DNA of 64,000 nucleotides from Ligustrum vulgare (taxonomy: Eukaryota > Streptophyta > Magnoliopsida > Lamiales > Oleaceae). Positions within the stretch are counted from its first letter, which is position 1; the number at the start of each line of letters is the position of its first letter. The position numbers were made by a program, and so were the translations under genes. The DNA lies in assembly GCA_963555705.1 (NCBI GenBank), contig OY743169.1, positions 10,168,014 through 10,232,013 of the forward strand. Direction: 5' to 3'. The notes under the pieces were generated by a model, which did no database searches, was not told the DNA's origin, and was given only the letters and a program-made list of their open reading frames with translations. Of this stretch, positions 1 to 11,501 are shown piece by piece.

Positions 1-351
1 TCAGTTTGCATCAGGAGTTCGGTCTCTGCATGTGTTATCTCTAAGTAGTTTTGCATGGTTTTAAAATTATTTGGTAATGATCATTTTATAATTCTATTAA
101 TGATTGATATAATTGTTAACTTTTCTTTTCATGATTATTTATTATTAGTTGATGATTTCTTCTTCATCATTGTCTAATAATTACTTTCTTATTATTATTT
201 AATAAATATTTCATACATTTCCCGAGACTTAATTTTGCTTCTAGTGTGCTCGATTTCTTAAATTTGAAGCCATAACTTGGCTCTCGAATTCATTCAAAAT
301 TTTACAAATTTATAATTATCCTAATTTATTTGTTGCTTATTCTAAGGTTAA

Positions 352-1470
352 ATGGCTGTGAACAATGGAAGCAACACTGTTGGTATCGGTGTACCAAATC
401 CTGCAATGACTGCAATTAACCCCGTTGAGACCTCGACTGGCGTTTCTCCCGTTGATGGGACACTTGGTGGCGGTATTCCTCATATTGGAGTGAACCCCAC
501 TTTGCCTACGTCTGGGGCCTCGACAATCCAATTTGGTACAATACCTTTTCCAGTACCTAGGGCTGCGGTCTCAGTACTTTTACCATCGTTTTCGGCTCCG
601 TTTCCTGTGAATCATGCGATTCGATCGGACAAGTTTACGGGGACTGATTTTAAGACATGGCAGAACAAGATGATTTTTTATCTTACAACTTTGGGCCTTG
701 CACGTTTCCTCACCGAGGATGCCCCTGTTGTGGCTGAAAACGACACTGATTTGCATAGGCGTGCTGCTTGGGATGTATGGAAAAGTGCTGATTTTCTGTG
801 CCGCAACTATGTCCTGGATGGCCTATAGATTTCTCTATATCACGTGTATGTGTTAAAGAAATCTGCTAAGGAGGTTTGGGAGTCCTTAGAAAAGAAGTAC
901 AAAACCGAGGATGTTGGGTCTAAGAAATTCTTAGCTAGTCGGTGCATGGACTTCAAAATGGTGGATTCACGTTCAGTGGTGAGCCAAGTGCATGAGTACC
1001 AAGTGCTTTTGCAGGAAATGCATGCTGAGGGTTTGACTATGTCAGAATCCCTACAAGTGGCTACTGCTATTCACAAGCTACCTCCTCAGTGGAAGGCTTT
1101 CAAAAGCTATTTGCAGCATAAGAGGAAAGAGATGTCTTTCGAGGATTTAATTATCAAGCTGCGGATTGAGGAGGATAACAAATTGGCTGAACGTAAATCG
1201 GAGAATTCTTACTCTGAAAAGGCTAATGTACTGGAGCATGGCTAGAGTTCTGGTACCAAGAAGGGTCAATCTTTTAAAGCCAAGCAGGGTAATGGGAATC
1301 GAAATGATAAAAAGCAGGCCATGAAAGGATCTCAGTTGAAGCCTACCGGTGGGGTAGGAAAGAAGGCCAAGTTCCATTTCAATGGAAAGTGCTTCAATTG
1401 TGATAAAGTTGGGCACCGATCAGCAGACTACCGCCAGCCTCGGAGGGATAACAAGCAGCGTCATCAGACT
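352..1470 (+). pseudogene. Copia gag (capsid/nucleocapsid) remnant
   Basis: Gag packages the element RNA in virus-like particles. The ATG at 352 follows an AT-rich leader. The frame runs through in-frame TAG codons at 826-828 and 1243-1245. The central part (about 610-1220) has the typical copia gag pattern, with a [13 protein letters not shown] segment and a later LRIEEDN segment. A CCHC zinc knuckle lies near 1390-1434 (CFNC, GH), but its last Cys is replaced by Tyr (codon TAC), a one-base G-to-A change from TGC. Both the stops and the lost zinc ligand show that the gene is dead. Confidence 0.88.
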
Positions 1471-1539
1471 AACATGGTTGGAAATGAGAGAGATCATCTC
1501 TCAGAAGACATGTCAGACCTAAACCTTACTGCGGTGATT

Positions 1540-3120
1540 AGAAAGGTTAACCTGGCGGGATCTAACCCAAAGGAGTGGTGGCTGGACACTGGGGCCACAT
1601 GCCATGTTTACTCCAATAGGAGCATGTTCACTATTTTTGTACCAGTTTCAAATGGTGAAAAGTAGTTCATGGGTAACTCTGCAACATCTGAAGTACTTAG
1701 GCAAGGTGATCCTGAAGATGACCTCTGGCAGAGAGCTTACTCTGACCAATTTGCTGTATGTGCCAAAGATTCGCAAGAATCTGGTTTCTGGGTCTCTTCT
1801 GAGCAAGAATGGTTTCCGCATGGTCATTGAGACAGACAAGCTGGTGATTACCAAGATAGGAGTTTATGTTGGGAAAGGCTATATGACTAATGGCCTATTT
1901 AAATTAAATGTAATTTCTGTAACCCCAACTGTTATGAATAATGATAAAACTCCTTCTGTTTACTTGCTTGAGTCTCCTAATCTGTGCATGGTAGATTAGG
2001 TCATGTAAATTACAATGCATTACGTAGACTAAGCAAACTAAACTACTTGCCTAGGTTTCAAATTGATTCGAATCATAAATGTGAAACCTGTGTTGAGGCA
2101 AAGCTTACAAGGTCTTCGTTTCATAGTATTGAAAGAAGAACCGAGCCGTTGGGACTAGTCCACAGTGATGTGTGCGACTTGAAATTTGTCCAAACAAGAG
2201 GTGGCAATAAGTATTTTATTACTTTTGTCGACGATAGCACGAGATACTGTTATGTGTACTTGCTTAAAAGCAAAGACGAAGCTATCGATAAATTCATTCT
2301 TTATGAGAATGAAGTTGAAAATCAACTTAGCAAGAAAATAAAGGTGCTGCGAAGTGATCATGGTGGTGAATATGAATCACCATTTGGTGAATTTTGTGCT
2401 AAACATGGAATAATTCACCAAACCAGTGCACCTTATTCACCTCAGTAGAACGGAATCGCTGAGCGTAAGAATCGAACATTAAAAGAAATGATGAATGCTA
2501 TGTTGATTAGTTCTGGATTACCACAGAACAAGTGGGGGGAAGCTATTCTTTCTTCGAATTACATTTTAAATAAAGTTTTAAGAAAGAATATGGATAAGAC
2601 TCCGTATGAACTTTGGACAGGCCGAACACCTTCGTATAAATACTTACGAATGTGGGGGTGTCTTGCGAAGGTCGCAGTGCCTTCTCCCAAGAAGGTCAAG
2701 ATTGGACATAAGACAGTTGACTGTGTGTTCATTGGTTATGCACAAAATAGTAGTGCATATAGGTTTCTCGTGCATTATTCGAATGTACCTGATATTGGTC
2801 CAAACACGATCATGGAGTCTAGGAATGCACAATTCTTTGAGAATATATTTCCTTGTAAATCTCCTAAACAGTTAACTCCTATTAAACGGACTATGGAATC
2901 TTCTGCTTCTAGCAGCAGTAAAGATCAAGTTGAAGAAGGTGAGGATGAGCCTAGACGGAGTAAAAGGACCAAAACTTCTAAGACTTTTGGCCCTGACTTT
3001 CTCACATATTTGATGGAAAATGATCCTCAAAGCTATAAAGAAGCTAAATCTTCTCTCGATGGTCATCTTTGGAAAGAAGCCATCAAGAGTGAAATTGATT
3101 CTATCTTACAGAATCATACC
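1540..3120 (+). pseudogene. Copia protease and integrase remnant
   Basis: The protease active-site motif LDTGA is present with its Asp codon at 1585-1587. A TAG at 1663-1665 and a frameshift near 1690-1708 follow, so the next stretch (to about 1980) reads in frame 2. A second shift near 1984 restores frame 1 at the GAG-pre-integrase HGRLGH segment and the CETC zinc ligands (about 2080-2090). The integrase core follows with HSDVCD, a TFVDDSTRY segment and a DHGGEYE segment. A TAG at 2446-2448 falls in the conserved SPQ-NG stretch, where a second Gln is normal. The C-terminal integrase region continues to the TGA at 3121-3123. Confidence 0.88.
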
Positions 3121-3123
3121 TGA

Positions 3124-4107
3124 GAATTGGTAGATCTTCCACCGGGCTGTAAGCCTTTGGGCTATAAGTGGATCTTCAAGAAGAAGATGAAAGCGGATGG
3201 TTTCGTTGATAAATATAAAGCTCGGTTAGTAATCAAAGGTTATAAGTAAAAGGAAGGCTTAGATTACTTTGATACTTATTCTCCTGTGTCGGGAATAACT
3301 TCTATCCGGATGATAATTGCTATTGCAGCCTTGCGAAATCTGGAAATACATCAGATGGATGTAAAAATAGCTTTCTTGAATGGAGATTTGAATGAAGAAC
3401 TCTACATGGAGCAACCAGAGGGGTTTTCGGCTCCAGGTCAAGAAAGGAAAGTCTGTAGACTGGTTAAATCACTTTATGGTTTAAAGTAAGCACCGAAGCA
3501 ATGACATGAGAAGTTTGATAATGCTATGCTTTCTAGTGGTTTTAGAATCAATGAGTGCGACAAGTGTGTATATGTTAAGGACACTAATGATGGATATGTC
3601 ATATTGTGTCTGTATGTCGATGACATGCTCATTGTCGGCAGCTCTGATAAGACTATCACAACCACTAAGAATATGTTGAAGTCAAAGTTTAACATGAAAG
3701 ATATGGGTCTCGCGGTTGTCATTTTGGGAGTAAAAATCTCTCGGACATCGAACGGACTTATGTCGTCTCAATCTCATTATATTGATAAGATACTAGACAA
3801 GTTCAACAAGTCAGATTCCACTGTGGCCAGGACTCCAGTGGATTTGAGTATTCATTTATCCAAGAATATTGGTGAAGGCGTGTCACAGTTAGAATATTCT
3901 CGGATAATAAGGAGTTTAATGTATTTAATGACTTGTACGAGACCGGACATAGCATACTCAGTTAGCAGATTAAGTCGCTACACGAGTAACCCAGGTGCTA
4001 TCCACTGGAAAGCTATTTTCAGGGTGTTACATTATTTGAAGTACACTCGTGATTTTGGACTGCATTATGCTAGATACCCTGAGTTATCGAAGGGTATGCT
4101 GATGTAA
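3124..4107 (+). pseudogene. Copia reverse transcriptase remnant
   Basis: This stretch encodes the RNA-dependent DNA polymerase domain that copies the element RNA. It starts with the conserved WIFKKK segment and contains the HQMDVK.AFLNGDL motif. The catalytic YVDD box is intact at 3613-3624. Nonsense codons occur at 3247-3249 (TAA), 3487-3489 (TAA) and 3502-3504 (TGA). The last two lie in the LK-AP-Q- block, where Gln and Trp are conserved in copia RT. The frame is lost near 4070-4083, where the protein passes from frame 1 to frame 3. The active-site residues survive, but the domain could not be translated intact. Confidence 0.9.
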
Positions 4108-4651
4108 ATTATATATCAGATATGTCTGACTCCAAGTCTACTAGTGGATATGTCTTCACTCTTGGTGGTGCAGCTGTCTCTTGGAAATCGTCCAAACAAA
4201 CTTGCATCGCAAGATCTACAATGGAATCAGAATTTATCGCGTTGGATAAAGCAACTGAGGAAGCAGAGTGGCTTCGGAAGTTTGTTGAGGATATTCCAAG
4301 ATGGTCAAAGCCTGTGCCTGCAATTTGCATTTATTGCGATAATCAATCAGCAATTGGCAGGGCACAGAGCAATATGTATAATGGTAAGTCTCGACATATT
4401 CGAAGACAACATAATACCATTCGACAACTACTCTCACAAGGTATTACACTCTGTACTATGTGAAGTCAAAGGATACTATTTCGGATTCGCTAACCAAAGA
4501 GTTAACTCGAGAACTAGTTGTCAAAGCATCGAGGAGAATGGGCTTGCAGCCTATGACGTTGAAAGGTGTCATGGTGGAAACTCAACCTAGCTTAATGGAG
4601 ATCCCAGGATCTAGGTTTAAAGGGACAACTAAACCGTGTTTATTTGTGTAA
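4083..4651 (+). pseudogene. Copia RNase H remnant and pol C-terminus
   Basis: The frame-3 segment starting near 4083 has the copia RNase H signature. It includes [30 protein letters not shown] and a later CDNQSAI. RNase H removes the RNA template during reverse transcription. A frameshift near 4440-4455 moves the tail ([15 protein letters not shown]) into frame 2, ending at a stop at 4649-4651. No protein-coding signal follows before the 3-prime LTR. Confidence 0.87.
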
Positions 4652-5057
4652 ATCACTGAGAATGTTCTCCTTCTGCTCATTCCTATGGTGCTCACAGTGA
4701 TTGAAAGATGTAGGTTAAGCTATGCTTTTAATGACTCTTAAGCGTTGTTGTGAAGCGCTAATTTAAGAGGTCACCTATGTGAGTGTGGAGTGGGGCCGCT
4801 TCTATAAGGATTGGAAATGCTACATCCTTGAACAAATACTTGCAGAACTAGGCGACATGTTCATGGCAAAAAAGAACACAATTTTGAGAACTATGCTGTG
4901 TCTAGAATGATCCTGTGTGAGGTCTATTTCTTGGTTTACACAAATGGCGAAACAGTTCAAGGCATCGATCCACTGGTTTGCTAGTAATACCCGATAGGTT
5001 TCATAAGGGAAGGTTCAAAGCTAAACGCTATCTATCCTATGCAGGATTGATTCTTCT

Positions 5058-5059
<2 letters not shown>

Positions 5060-5099
<40 letters not shown>
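5060..5099. repeat. (TC)n microsatellite
   Basis: About 20 uninterrupted TC units lie between the end of pol and the polypurine tract of the copia element. They are a simple repeat with no coding role. Confidence 0.97.
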
Positions 5100-5102
<3 letters not shown>

Positions 5103-5142
5103 GAGACTCTGATTTCCACAAATTTTCATTCATGTGGGGGAT

Positions 5143-5676
5143 TATTGGAAATTTATCAGTTTCAGCAGTTAAATTTTGGAAATTTATCAGCTTCAGTTTC
5201 ATGTTTCAGCAGTTAAAAATTTGTTTGAATGAAAATTAAAGTTTCGGCAGTTTCACAAATCTGCATCAATTTCATCAATTCATCAGTTTCTTATGTTCAA
5301 ATTATGATTAAATGGAACTTAATGGTGCTGGCCTATAAATTACCTCTTCCTCTCGGCTGCTAAAACACACAGACACCATAGCAAACACAAAGAATTTTTT
5401 CCAGCTTCCTCTTCCAATTTTCAGCAGCCTAAATCTTTTTCCTTCTTTGTTCCTTGCCAAAGTTCTTCGAGAGATAGACACAGTAGTTTGATAGGCGATT
5501 AATGTAGTGCAATGCGAATTGACAACCGATTGTATCCTGGGAATCAAACACCGATCAAAACCTCGTGCACCCCGGTGAGGCGGCGAATTTGATTTAAGGA
5601 AACCGTGTAAACACGGGCCTTCGGTTTGATTATATTTTCTTTGATTCTCTAAAATTTCCCCCCCTACACAAACCAC
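5143..5676 (+). repeat. 3-prime LTR of the first copia element
   Basis: The LTR starts right after the G-rich polypurine tract. The first bases read TATTGGAAAT, whereas copia LTRs usually open TGTTGG, so the second base looks mutated G to A. A TATA-like CTATAAAT lies at about 5332, and a purine-poor R/U5-like stretch follows. Direct repeats of TTGGAAATTTATCAG occur at about 5145 and 5177. The end is placed at a CA near 5668-5676 because a second LTR is not available. An open frame on the minus strand here is only antisense LTR sequence. Confidence 0.7.
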
Positions 5677-6098
5677 AATAAGATGTGAAATTCTCTTTCT
5701 TTCAAAGTTTATTTCTGTCGCATATCCTATATCAGTCCTATCTAAATCAATCCCAACCTCCTTATGTCAATCTTCATGTACCGCAATCAACTACATCTCT
5801 TACTCTTTACTTTCGCCTGAAATCCTATATCGATAATAGGCAAACGGAATCGACATGTTTCTCCTATCTTCATCCACCGCTGATGTGAAATATATCGTGC
5901 CTGAGCCGGCCAACCCACAATCTATGACCATTGTAGCCTAGAAGCTAGCTAATTTCATTTCCTATTAGTATTTCTTTCTCTTATGTCTCGTTTGGTAAAG
6001 TAAATTCATTTCCCATTCGTATTATTGTACTTGGGTTAAATTTTTTATGTATGGTGTATAGTGGGTTTATTAATATTATTTTAAGAATTTATTGCTTA

Positions 6099-6271
6099 GC
6101 GCTTGTTTGGCAATGTAAAAATTTTGATTTTTGAAGTTTTTTTAATTTTTTGATGGATGTGTGATTTAAAAATGTTTAAAAAGTTAAAAATTGTGGGGTT
6201 GATTAAGAATGGATGGTTGAGATTGAGTTTGAAAATTTGTGTTGAAATTTTTAACTTTAGAAAACAAGCTC
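6099..6271. mobile_element. Tourist-like MITE, 173 bp
   Basis: Imperfect terminal inverted repeats (left GCGCTTGTTTGG, right end CAAGCTC) are flanked on both sides by TTA (6096-6098 and 6272-6274). This 3-bp duplication is typical of PIF/Harbinger elements. The length equals that of the copy at 15916-16088. The element has no coding capacity. Confidence 0.65.
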
Positions 6272-6487
6272 TTAATTGTTTGAATTATTAATTTAATTTA
6301 ATTATTATATGCTTCAGTTTTTTGTATTTCTGCTAAATATTACAGACTATCAGATGGTTGCTTGAAGAATGTTATAGACAATATGAAAAAATGACTTAAC
6401 CCCAGGAACTCTGATGGTATCTTCAAATGGTATTTCTTAAATTAATAGCAGCTAGGTTTCATATAACAAGTTTGTTATCTAAAATGC

Positions 6488-6509
6488 CCGCGCTGTGTAC
6501 ACAGCGCGG
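6488..6509. repeat. Perfect 22-bp GC-rich palindrome
   Basis: The sequence from CCGCGCTGTGT to its exact reverse complement ACACAGCGCGG forms a perfect palindrome in otherwise AT-rich DNA. A smaller ATAACAA/TTGTTAT inverted repeat sits just upstream (6462-6477). No flanking duplication was recognised, so its origin is unknown. Confidence 0.85.
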
Positions 6510-7298
6510 ACACTGTAGCCACTCACAAATTAAAATTCACTGAAGGATCCTATAAAAATATGACTTTATTTACATGGTTGAACGAATCATTCACTCCATT
6601 ACTTTGAAGTAGATTTGAGCAATTTGAATTAAATTATTGAACGAGGATATTTTAAAATTATAGGCTGAGTTCCTTTTATGTTTCACTTTTTTATTTTCAT
6701 TTTCGAAAATACTTTCTATTTTTTATTTTCTATGCAATTTTTAAAATTTCTAAAAACGCGTTTGATTTGTTATTTTTGAAAATTATTTTCGAAAATGAAA
6801 AGTTGAAAAATACGTTCTGCTTAAAATTTTGCAGAGAACTTTTTTGTATATTTATAATTGTATTGCTTACGAATAAATTTATAAAATGATATTTTGTGGA
6901 TTGGGACAACCTTCTTGATTACAAAAAATGATATTTTGTTTAGCTATTATGAATTTCGATTTTCTAAATTTGTAGATTCAAATACATTATTTATATTAAA
7001 AGGGTAAAACAAAGAGTTTTTTAAATTTTATTATTAGATAGATTCTTAAAAAAAAAAAAAAAAAAAATTGTATTTCAATGATTTTTGAATGAGGAAAACT
7101 GTTTTTATTTAGCTAACTTCGAGAGTTTTGTGAAAATAAATTTTAACTATAAATAATACTAAAAGTGTAACTAGAAATGAAAATTTGTAAAAGTGAAAAA
7201 TTAAGCTATAAATAATAATAGAAATAATAATTTGTAAATAATATTAGAAATAAATTTTAGCTAAAAATAATACAAGAAATGATAATTTGTAAATTATA

Positions 7299-7600
7299 CT
7301 AGTATTTTCACTCTTGCGATGCACAAGAATATATTTGTGATAGTGATTTCGATCAAAATTTATGAAAATATGTTAATAATGCAATCTTATCAAATAAAAA
7401 TATAGTACAAACAAATATTATCGAATTCAAAACTAATGAAAATAGGAAATACAACATGTACAAAACTAATCAAAATTAGAAAATCCTAACCTTTATAGGA
7501 TTTCTCTTTTCTTTTTTTCCATTTTAAAATTGTTTTTATCATTTAAAAAGTATTTTTTAATTATTTATTTGTTCATTGAAGTTTCTTCTTCTAAATAAAT
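7299..7600 (-). mobile_element. Helitron-like 3-prime terminus and dispersed repeat (low certainty)
   Basis: Read on the minus strand, the sequence ends in a short hairpin (CTTGTG...CGCAAG) about 10 nt before CTAG followed by T. That is the layout of a Helitron 3-prime end. The adjoining roughly 300 bp resembles 28990-29245, so both may be ends of related elements. The other terminus was not found. Confidence 0.4.
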
Positions 7601-7608
7601 AGTAAAAC

Positions 7609-7890
7609 TGAATTAAAAACTGAAAGTTGTTAAAAAGTAGAGAATATTTTTGAGTTTATGTAAATTATTTTATTAGTAGAATATGATTTCAAATGAATTA
7701 AAAAAAAAATGAGATTTTAAATAATGGGTGCCAAAGGGCTCCCCAAACATAAAAACTAAAAATGAATTAAAAACTGAAAATTGTTAAAAAGTAGATAATC
7801 TTTTTTAGTTTTTGTAAATTATTTTATTGGTAGAATATGTTTGAAAATAAATTTTAAAAAAATGAGATCTTAAATAATGGGTGCCAAAAA
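7609..7890. repeat. Tandem duplication, period about 154 bp
   Basis: The stretch from TGAATTAAAAACTGAAA to ATAATGGGTGCCA occurs twice, starting at 7609 and 7763. Base changes show that the duplication is not recent. Confidence 0.75.
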
Positions 7891-9070
7891 AATGGCAGGT
7901 ACTCTTTTTTGGTCAACGTCGCATTGACCATTTTTTCGTGCTTTTCGACACACCTCGCCTAGGCGTCGTCTAAGCGCACGTTTTAGAACACAGATGAAAA
8001 TCGATCATTTTTAGGAATTACTTTTTATAATCATCTAATAAATTTCATAATAAAATATTTGACTTCTTTTAGAAAATTTCTTGATAAACATTTTTTTTTT
8101 AAATGATGTCTCTTTTGACATTAATGTAAAACGTTGTCTCTCGATCAGTTAGGAAATTATTGAAAACTTATTTACATCAGAAAAAATGTTGTCATATCCT
8201 AAGTAAAAATTTCAAATAAAATGATAATATTGAGAAATTTGTTGCGCAAAAATAATAAATGTTAATAAAATTTTTGAATGTTCTTTAAAAAGAAGACTTC
8301 TAAGCTTCTTTTGAACACTTATGTTTGACGTATGTTTGCTTATTTTTGATGTTCATTAAAATAATTTGAAATGTCTACGATATAGTCCTCGAAACGAGCT
8401 TTGAGAAGATATAGAAGATTTATGGATTCGACAAGTGTACGAGCGTTGGAGAAATTTTAAAGTTAGCTCATTATCGAAAATCTCGAAATACTTGTTTTGA
8501 AGGGCCTATTTTGATACTCTGTATCATTTACTGCTTCTGGCAATTTCTTGCATAATTAACGACATGAAAAATTAGGTCGTAAGTACTTCAAAATGATATT
8601 AAGAATGTAATATTTCGACTTCATAAATATCCCGAAGTGACCACAAAAATTAAGATGAAAACATAAGAAACTAATGAATTTATTCATATTTCATTAAGTC
8701 TTTGTTAGGTACCATTGTTTGGTTTACAAGCTTATTTAATTATGATTTTAAGTAAAAAGTAGTGGTTGAAAATTAAAAATTGAAAAAAAAATGTGTGTGA
8801 TTAAAAAGTAATTTAAAAAATTATATATTTTATAAATTAATTTATAAATCAGTTTATTTTGTTCAAACATATGCTAAATTTCATCAAAACGTGATGTTCA
8901 AGTAATTGGTTACGTATGTGTAGCTTTAATAGTAGGCCCAGCTACAATGATTAAAGGCCAGCAAATGCTTAGGGTTGTCAAACGGGCCAAGTCGGGCCAG
9001 CTCGGCCCGCTTGACCGTGGCTCGTTCGAGCCCACGATCCAGCTAGTGTCGGGCTGAGCCGGGCCGAGCC

Positions 9071-9145
9071 GACTCGTTTCCAACGAAGCCGGCCCAAGTC
9101 CGACTCGTTTCCAACGAAGCCGGCCCAAGTCCGACTCGTGGGCTT
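9071..9145. repeat. Subterminal 31-bp tandem repeat of the hAT element
   Basis: A GACTCGTTTCCAACGAAGCC unit starts at 9071 and again at 9102. It is followed by its partial inverse (GGACTTGGGCCGG near 9160). Such subterminal repeats often bind transposase in hAT elements; that role is inferred here. Confidence 0.7.
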
Positions 9146-10499
9146 GTTCGTACGAGCTGGACTTGGGCCGGCTCGTTTTTTTTTTTTTTCAAACGGGTAA
9201 CGACTGGAATAAAAATATAAAAACTTAAATAAACCCTCCTCCTTTAATCTGGACTTGAGATCGGCTACATTTAATTTCTTGTAGATGGAGTTAAAATTGT
9301 ACACGAACAAAATGTTACGTGTACAATTTTTTTATTTGAATTTGAAAGAAAGAATTAAAAATACAAAAAAAGAAAAATGCATATATTATTTATAGCATAA
9401 TTCATAATTGTAAGGATAATAATTAATAATACAAAATAATTTACTCACCAATAAGATTGTTCTCCGAATTCCTCAACCAGAATTTCACTTATCCAATTTT
9501 GTAACATTTTCTTCGCAAACTGCCAATCATTCAGGCACATTAAGGCCTCTTGTATGTTTTCTTTATGCCTTGACCTATATTCAGATAACACTCTTCCACT
9601 TGCACTAAAAGCAGCCTCCGATGCTACAGTTGATACCGGGGGTGCTAATAGATCTCGTGCAATCATAGAAACAACTGGGTATTGACGCTCGTTTAGTCTC
9701 CACCACTTAAAAATGTCAAAATTATTTCTCTCGTCCTCGTCTAACATGCTAAGAAGATCGTATGAAAAATACTTAGTTAACTCGCTTGGAGTTTCATCTG
9801 AACTATTATATGTACTAGAAGAACTAGATCTACGGGCATGTGTACTAGAAGCTCCCTTCATAGTCGTAAGGTATGAAAGTAAATTGCTGTCTTCATTTTA
9901 TATCACATTATTGGTGGGTGCAGTTCTTCTAAATTTTTTTCCTGACTTTTCGACATTGAGCTCGTACATTTGACATAAACATTTTTCTAAATCTGTACAT
10001 GTCAATGGAGTCACAAAAGTTAATTTTTTTGATATTGCATTTATGGTGTGTTTAGTTCCCTCTAAATTTATTCTAGGTTCCATAATCGTTGTTAATGGAA
10101 ATAAAGTGGTACATCTTCCCAATATTTTCTAAACTTAGTGTCCATTACTGAAATAATTTGCTTAAAAATAGGAAATGTTTTATACTTTCTAAAATTATTA
10201 GCAATGCAATAAGAATGCTTCAACACTAAAGGATTAGTGGGATGATAAACACCAGATAATTCATTTGTTGCATCAAAAAGGGTTTCAAAAAAGTTTTAAC
10301 ATGAAAAACAAGTTCCCAATCATCAGCCCCTAAATCAAAACTTGGGCCATGTGAGTGCCGACTGTTGTAATATTCACATATTAAATTCTCGTAATTTTGA
10401 CAATGTTCAATCATTAAATAAGTTGAGTTCCATCTATGTCCTACATCTGTAACAAATGATCGTGTGGCATATCATTTTCTACACAATATGCATCAAAAG

Positions 10500-11501
10500 T
10501 GACGCAATCCCAGTCGGGAAATCTCGTCAAAAACGCGGAATAACGATAATTAAAACCTAGGAAAGATCTAAATCAGATCTGACTCGAAATAACAAGAACA
10601 CGAATAAATACTGGAAAGATAAAATTGACGATAGGACCTTGACCCAAGATTCACGACGCAATTAATTGACGATGCGGAATCGAGATCCAAGGTTTTCGAA
10701 ATACCACAAGGACTTGTCAATTTTCTTGATAAGATTCTAACTGAAAACGCCACAAATATTCCCGCGAATATTTGATAAGTTCAACGCCACAAATAATTCA
10801 CAATATTTGATAAGTTGGATTTGTTCTCGAAGAACACAAAAGGGACTCCTCAACCTTTTAATTGGAGAAAACTCTCTCAACTTTATTAATCTCAAAATCA
10901 AACTAAACTGTTTTTACAATGAATATAAAGCGATATAAATAAGCAAAATAACCTAGCATCTAATTTACTCAAAATAGACTTCTAATTAAACTAAAATACT
11001 AAACTAGGAAAATAACCAATAACTAAAAAAGGAATAAAAGAATTAAAAATCCGGAAAATCTGGCCGCTACTCATTTACGGCCCTGAATAATTCTTTTACG
11101 GCCGTAAAGGCCTTTCTGTTCAAAACTGTGTTTATTATTTACGGCCGTGACGAATTTCTTACGGCCGTGAAGTTTCCCTTTTTTGAATGTTACGGCCGTA
11201 ACTTCCAAGCTTACGGCCGTAAGCGTCGTTCTGCAGAATTTCTTCATTTTTCTTCGACAATTGATTACAGCCGTGACAATAGCTTTTACGGCCGTGATTA
11301 TATGATTTACGGCCGTGAAGGATTTCCATTACGGCCGTAAGGCCTTTTCTGCATAAACAATTTCTTTTACTCGATTCGGCTCGATCCGTCCTTCTTCTCG
11401 GCTCGACCCCAACACGGAACTTACTCCGTTTTGCACGTAGATCACTGTCATATTGCCGATGGCTCGACTTCGCCCTTCGATGCCTGGACCGGATCACATC
11501 A
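10500..11501. mobile_element. Solo LTR (1002 bp) inside the hAT element
   Basis: It begins TGACGCAATCCC and ends GGATCACATCA, giving the TG...CA ends of an LTR. It is flanked by the perfect 5-bp duplication AAAAG (10495-10499 and 11502-11506). It splits the hAT transposase frame and has no internal domain, so it is a solo LTR left by recombination between two LTRs. The right third carries the TTACGGCCGTRA array described separately. The family and the orientation are not assigned. Confidence 0.9.
11069..11341. repeat. Array of ten TTACGGCCGTRA palindromes
   Basis: About ten copies of a 10-12-bp palindromic motif lie about 20-55 bp apart: near 11072 (variant), 11095, 11137, 11160, 11190, 11211, 11266 (variant), 11286, 11308 and 11330. 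The sequences between them differ from each other, so the motif is conserved while the spacers are not. Each copy contains CGGCCG, a rare CpG-rich core in this AT-rich region. A role as binding sites or as a methylation target is inferred from this pattern only. Confidence 0.9.

Larger units (their letters stand above)
1..5676 (+). mobile_element. Decayed Ty1/copia retrotransposon, 5-prime end outside the window
   Basis: The order gag, protease, integrase, reverse transcriptase, RNase H identifies a Ty1/copia (Pseudoviridae-type) element. It is followed by a polypurine tract (GTGGGGGA, about 5134-5141) and a 3-prime LTR. The 5-prime LTR and primer binding site are not in the window; positions 1-351 are the AT-rich untranslated leader. 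The reading frame is broken by eight in-frame stops and about four frameshifts, so no polyprotein can be made. Most stops sit where the family normally has Gln or Trp, as expected from C-to-T or G-to-A changes. The right end is uncertain by about 10 bp because no second LTR is available for comparison. Confidence 0.93.
5677..8969. other. AT-rich spacer with small repeats
   Basis: No gene is visible. The stretch holds a 173-bp MITE (6099-6271), a 22-bp palindrome (6488-6509), a poly-A run (about 7051-7068), a possible Helitron terminus with a dispersed repeat (7299-7600), a tandem duplication (7609-7890) and a MITE remnant (about 8707-8875). A hAT-MITE-like end (GCGCACGTTTTAGAACA) lies near 7973-7990, without a matching second end. 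Confidence 0.7.

Noticed and set aside
4144..4590. 148-residue frame overlapping copia RNase H
   Set aside because: Alternative frame of the RNase H region; the frame with [19 protein letters not shown] is the real one.
5308..5676. 122-residue minus-strand open frame
   Set aside because: Antisense to the copia LTR; no domain and no coding context.
11069..11341. Possible CRISPR-like array
   Set aside because: Repeats are 10-12-bp palindromes with uneven spacers in a plant LTR; no cas genes and no bacterial context.
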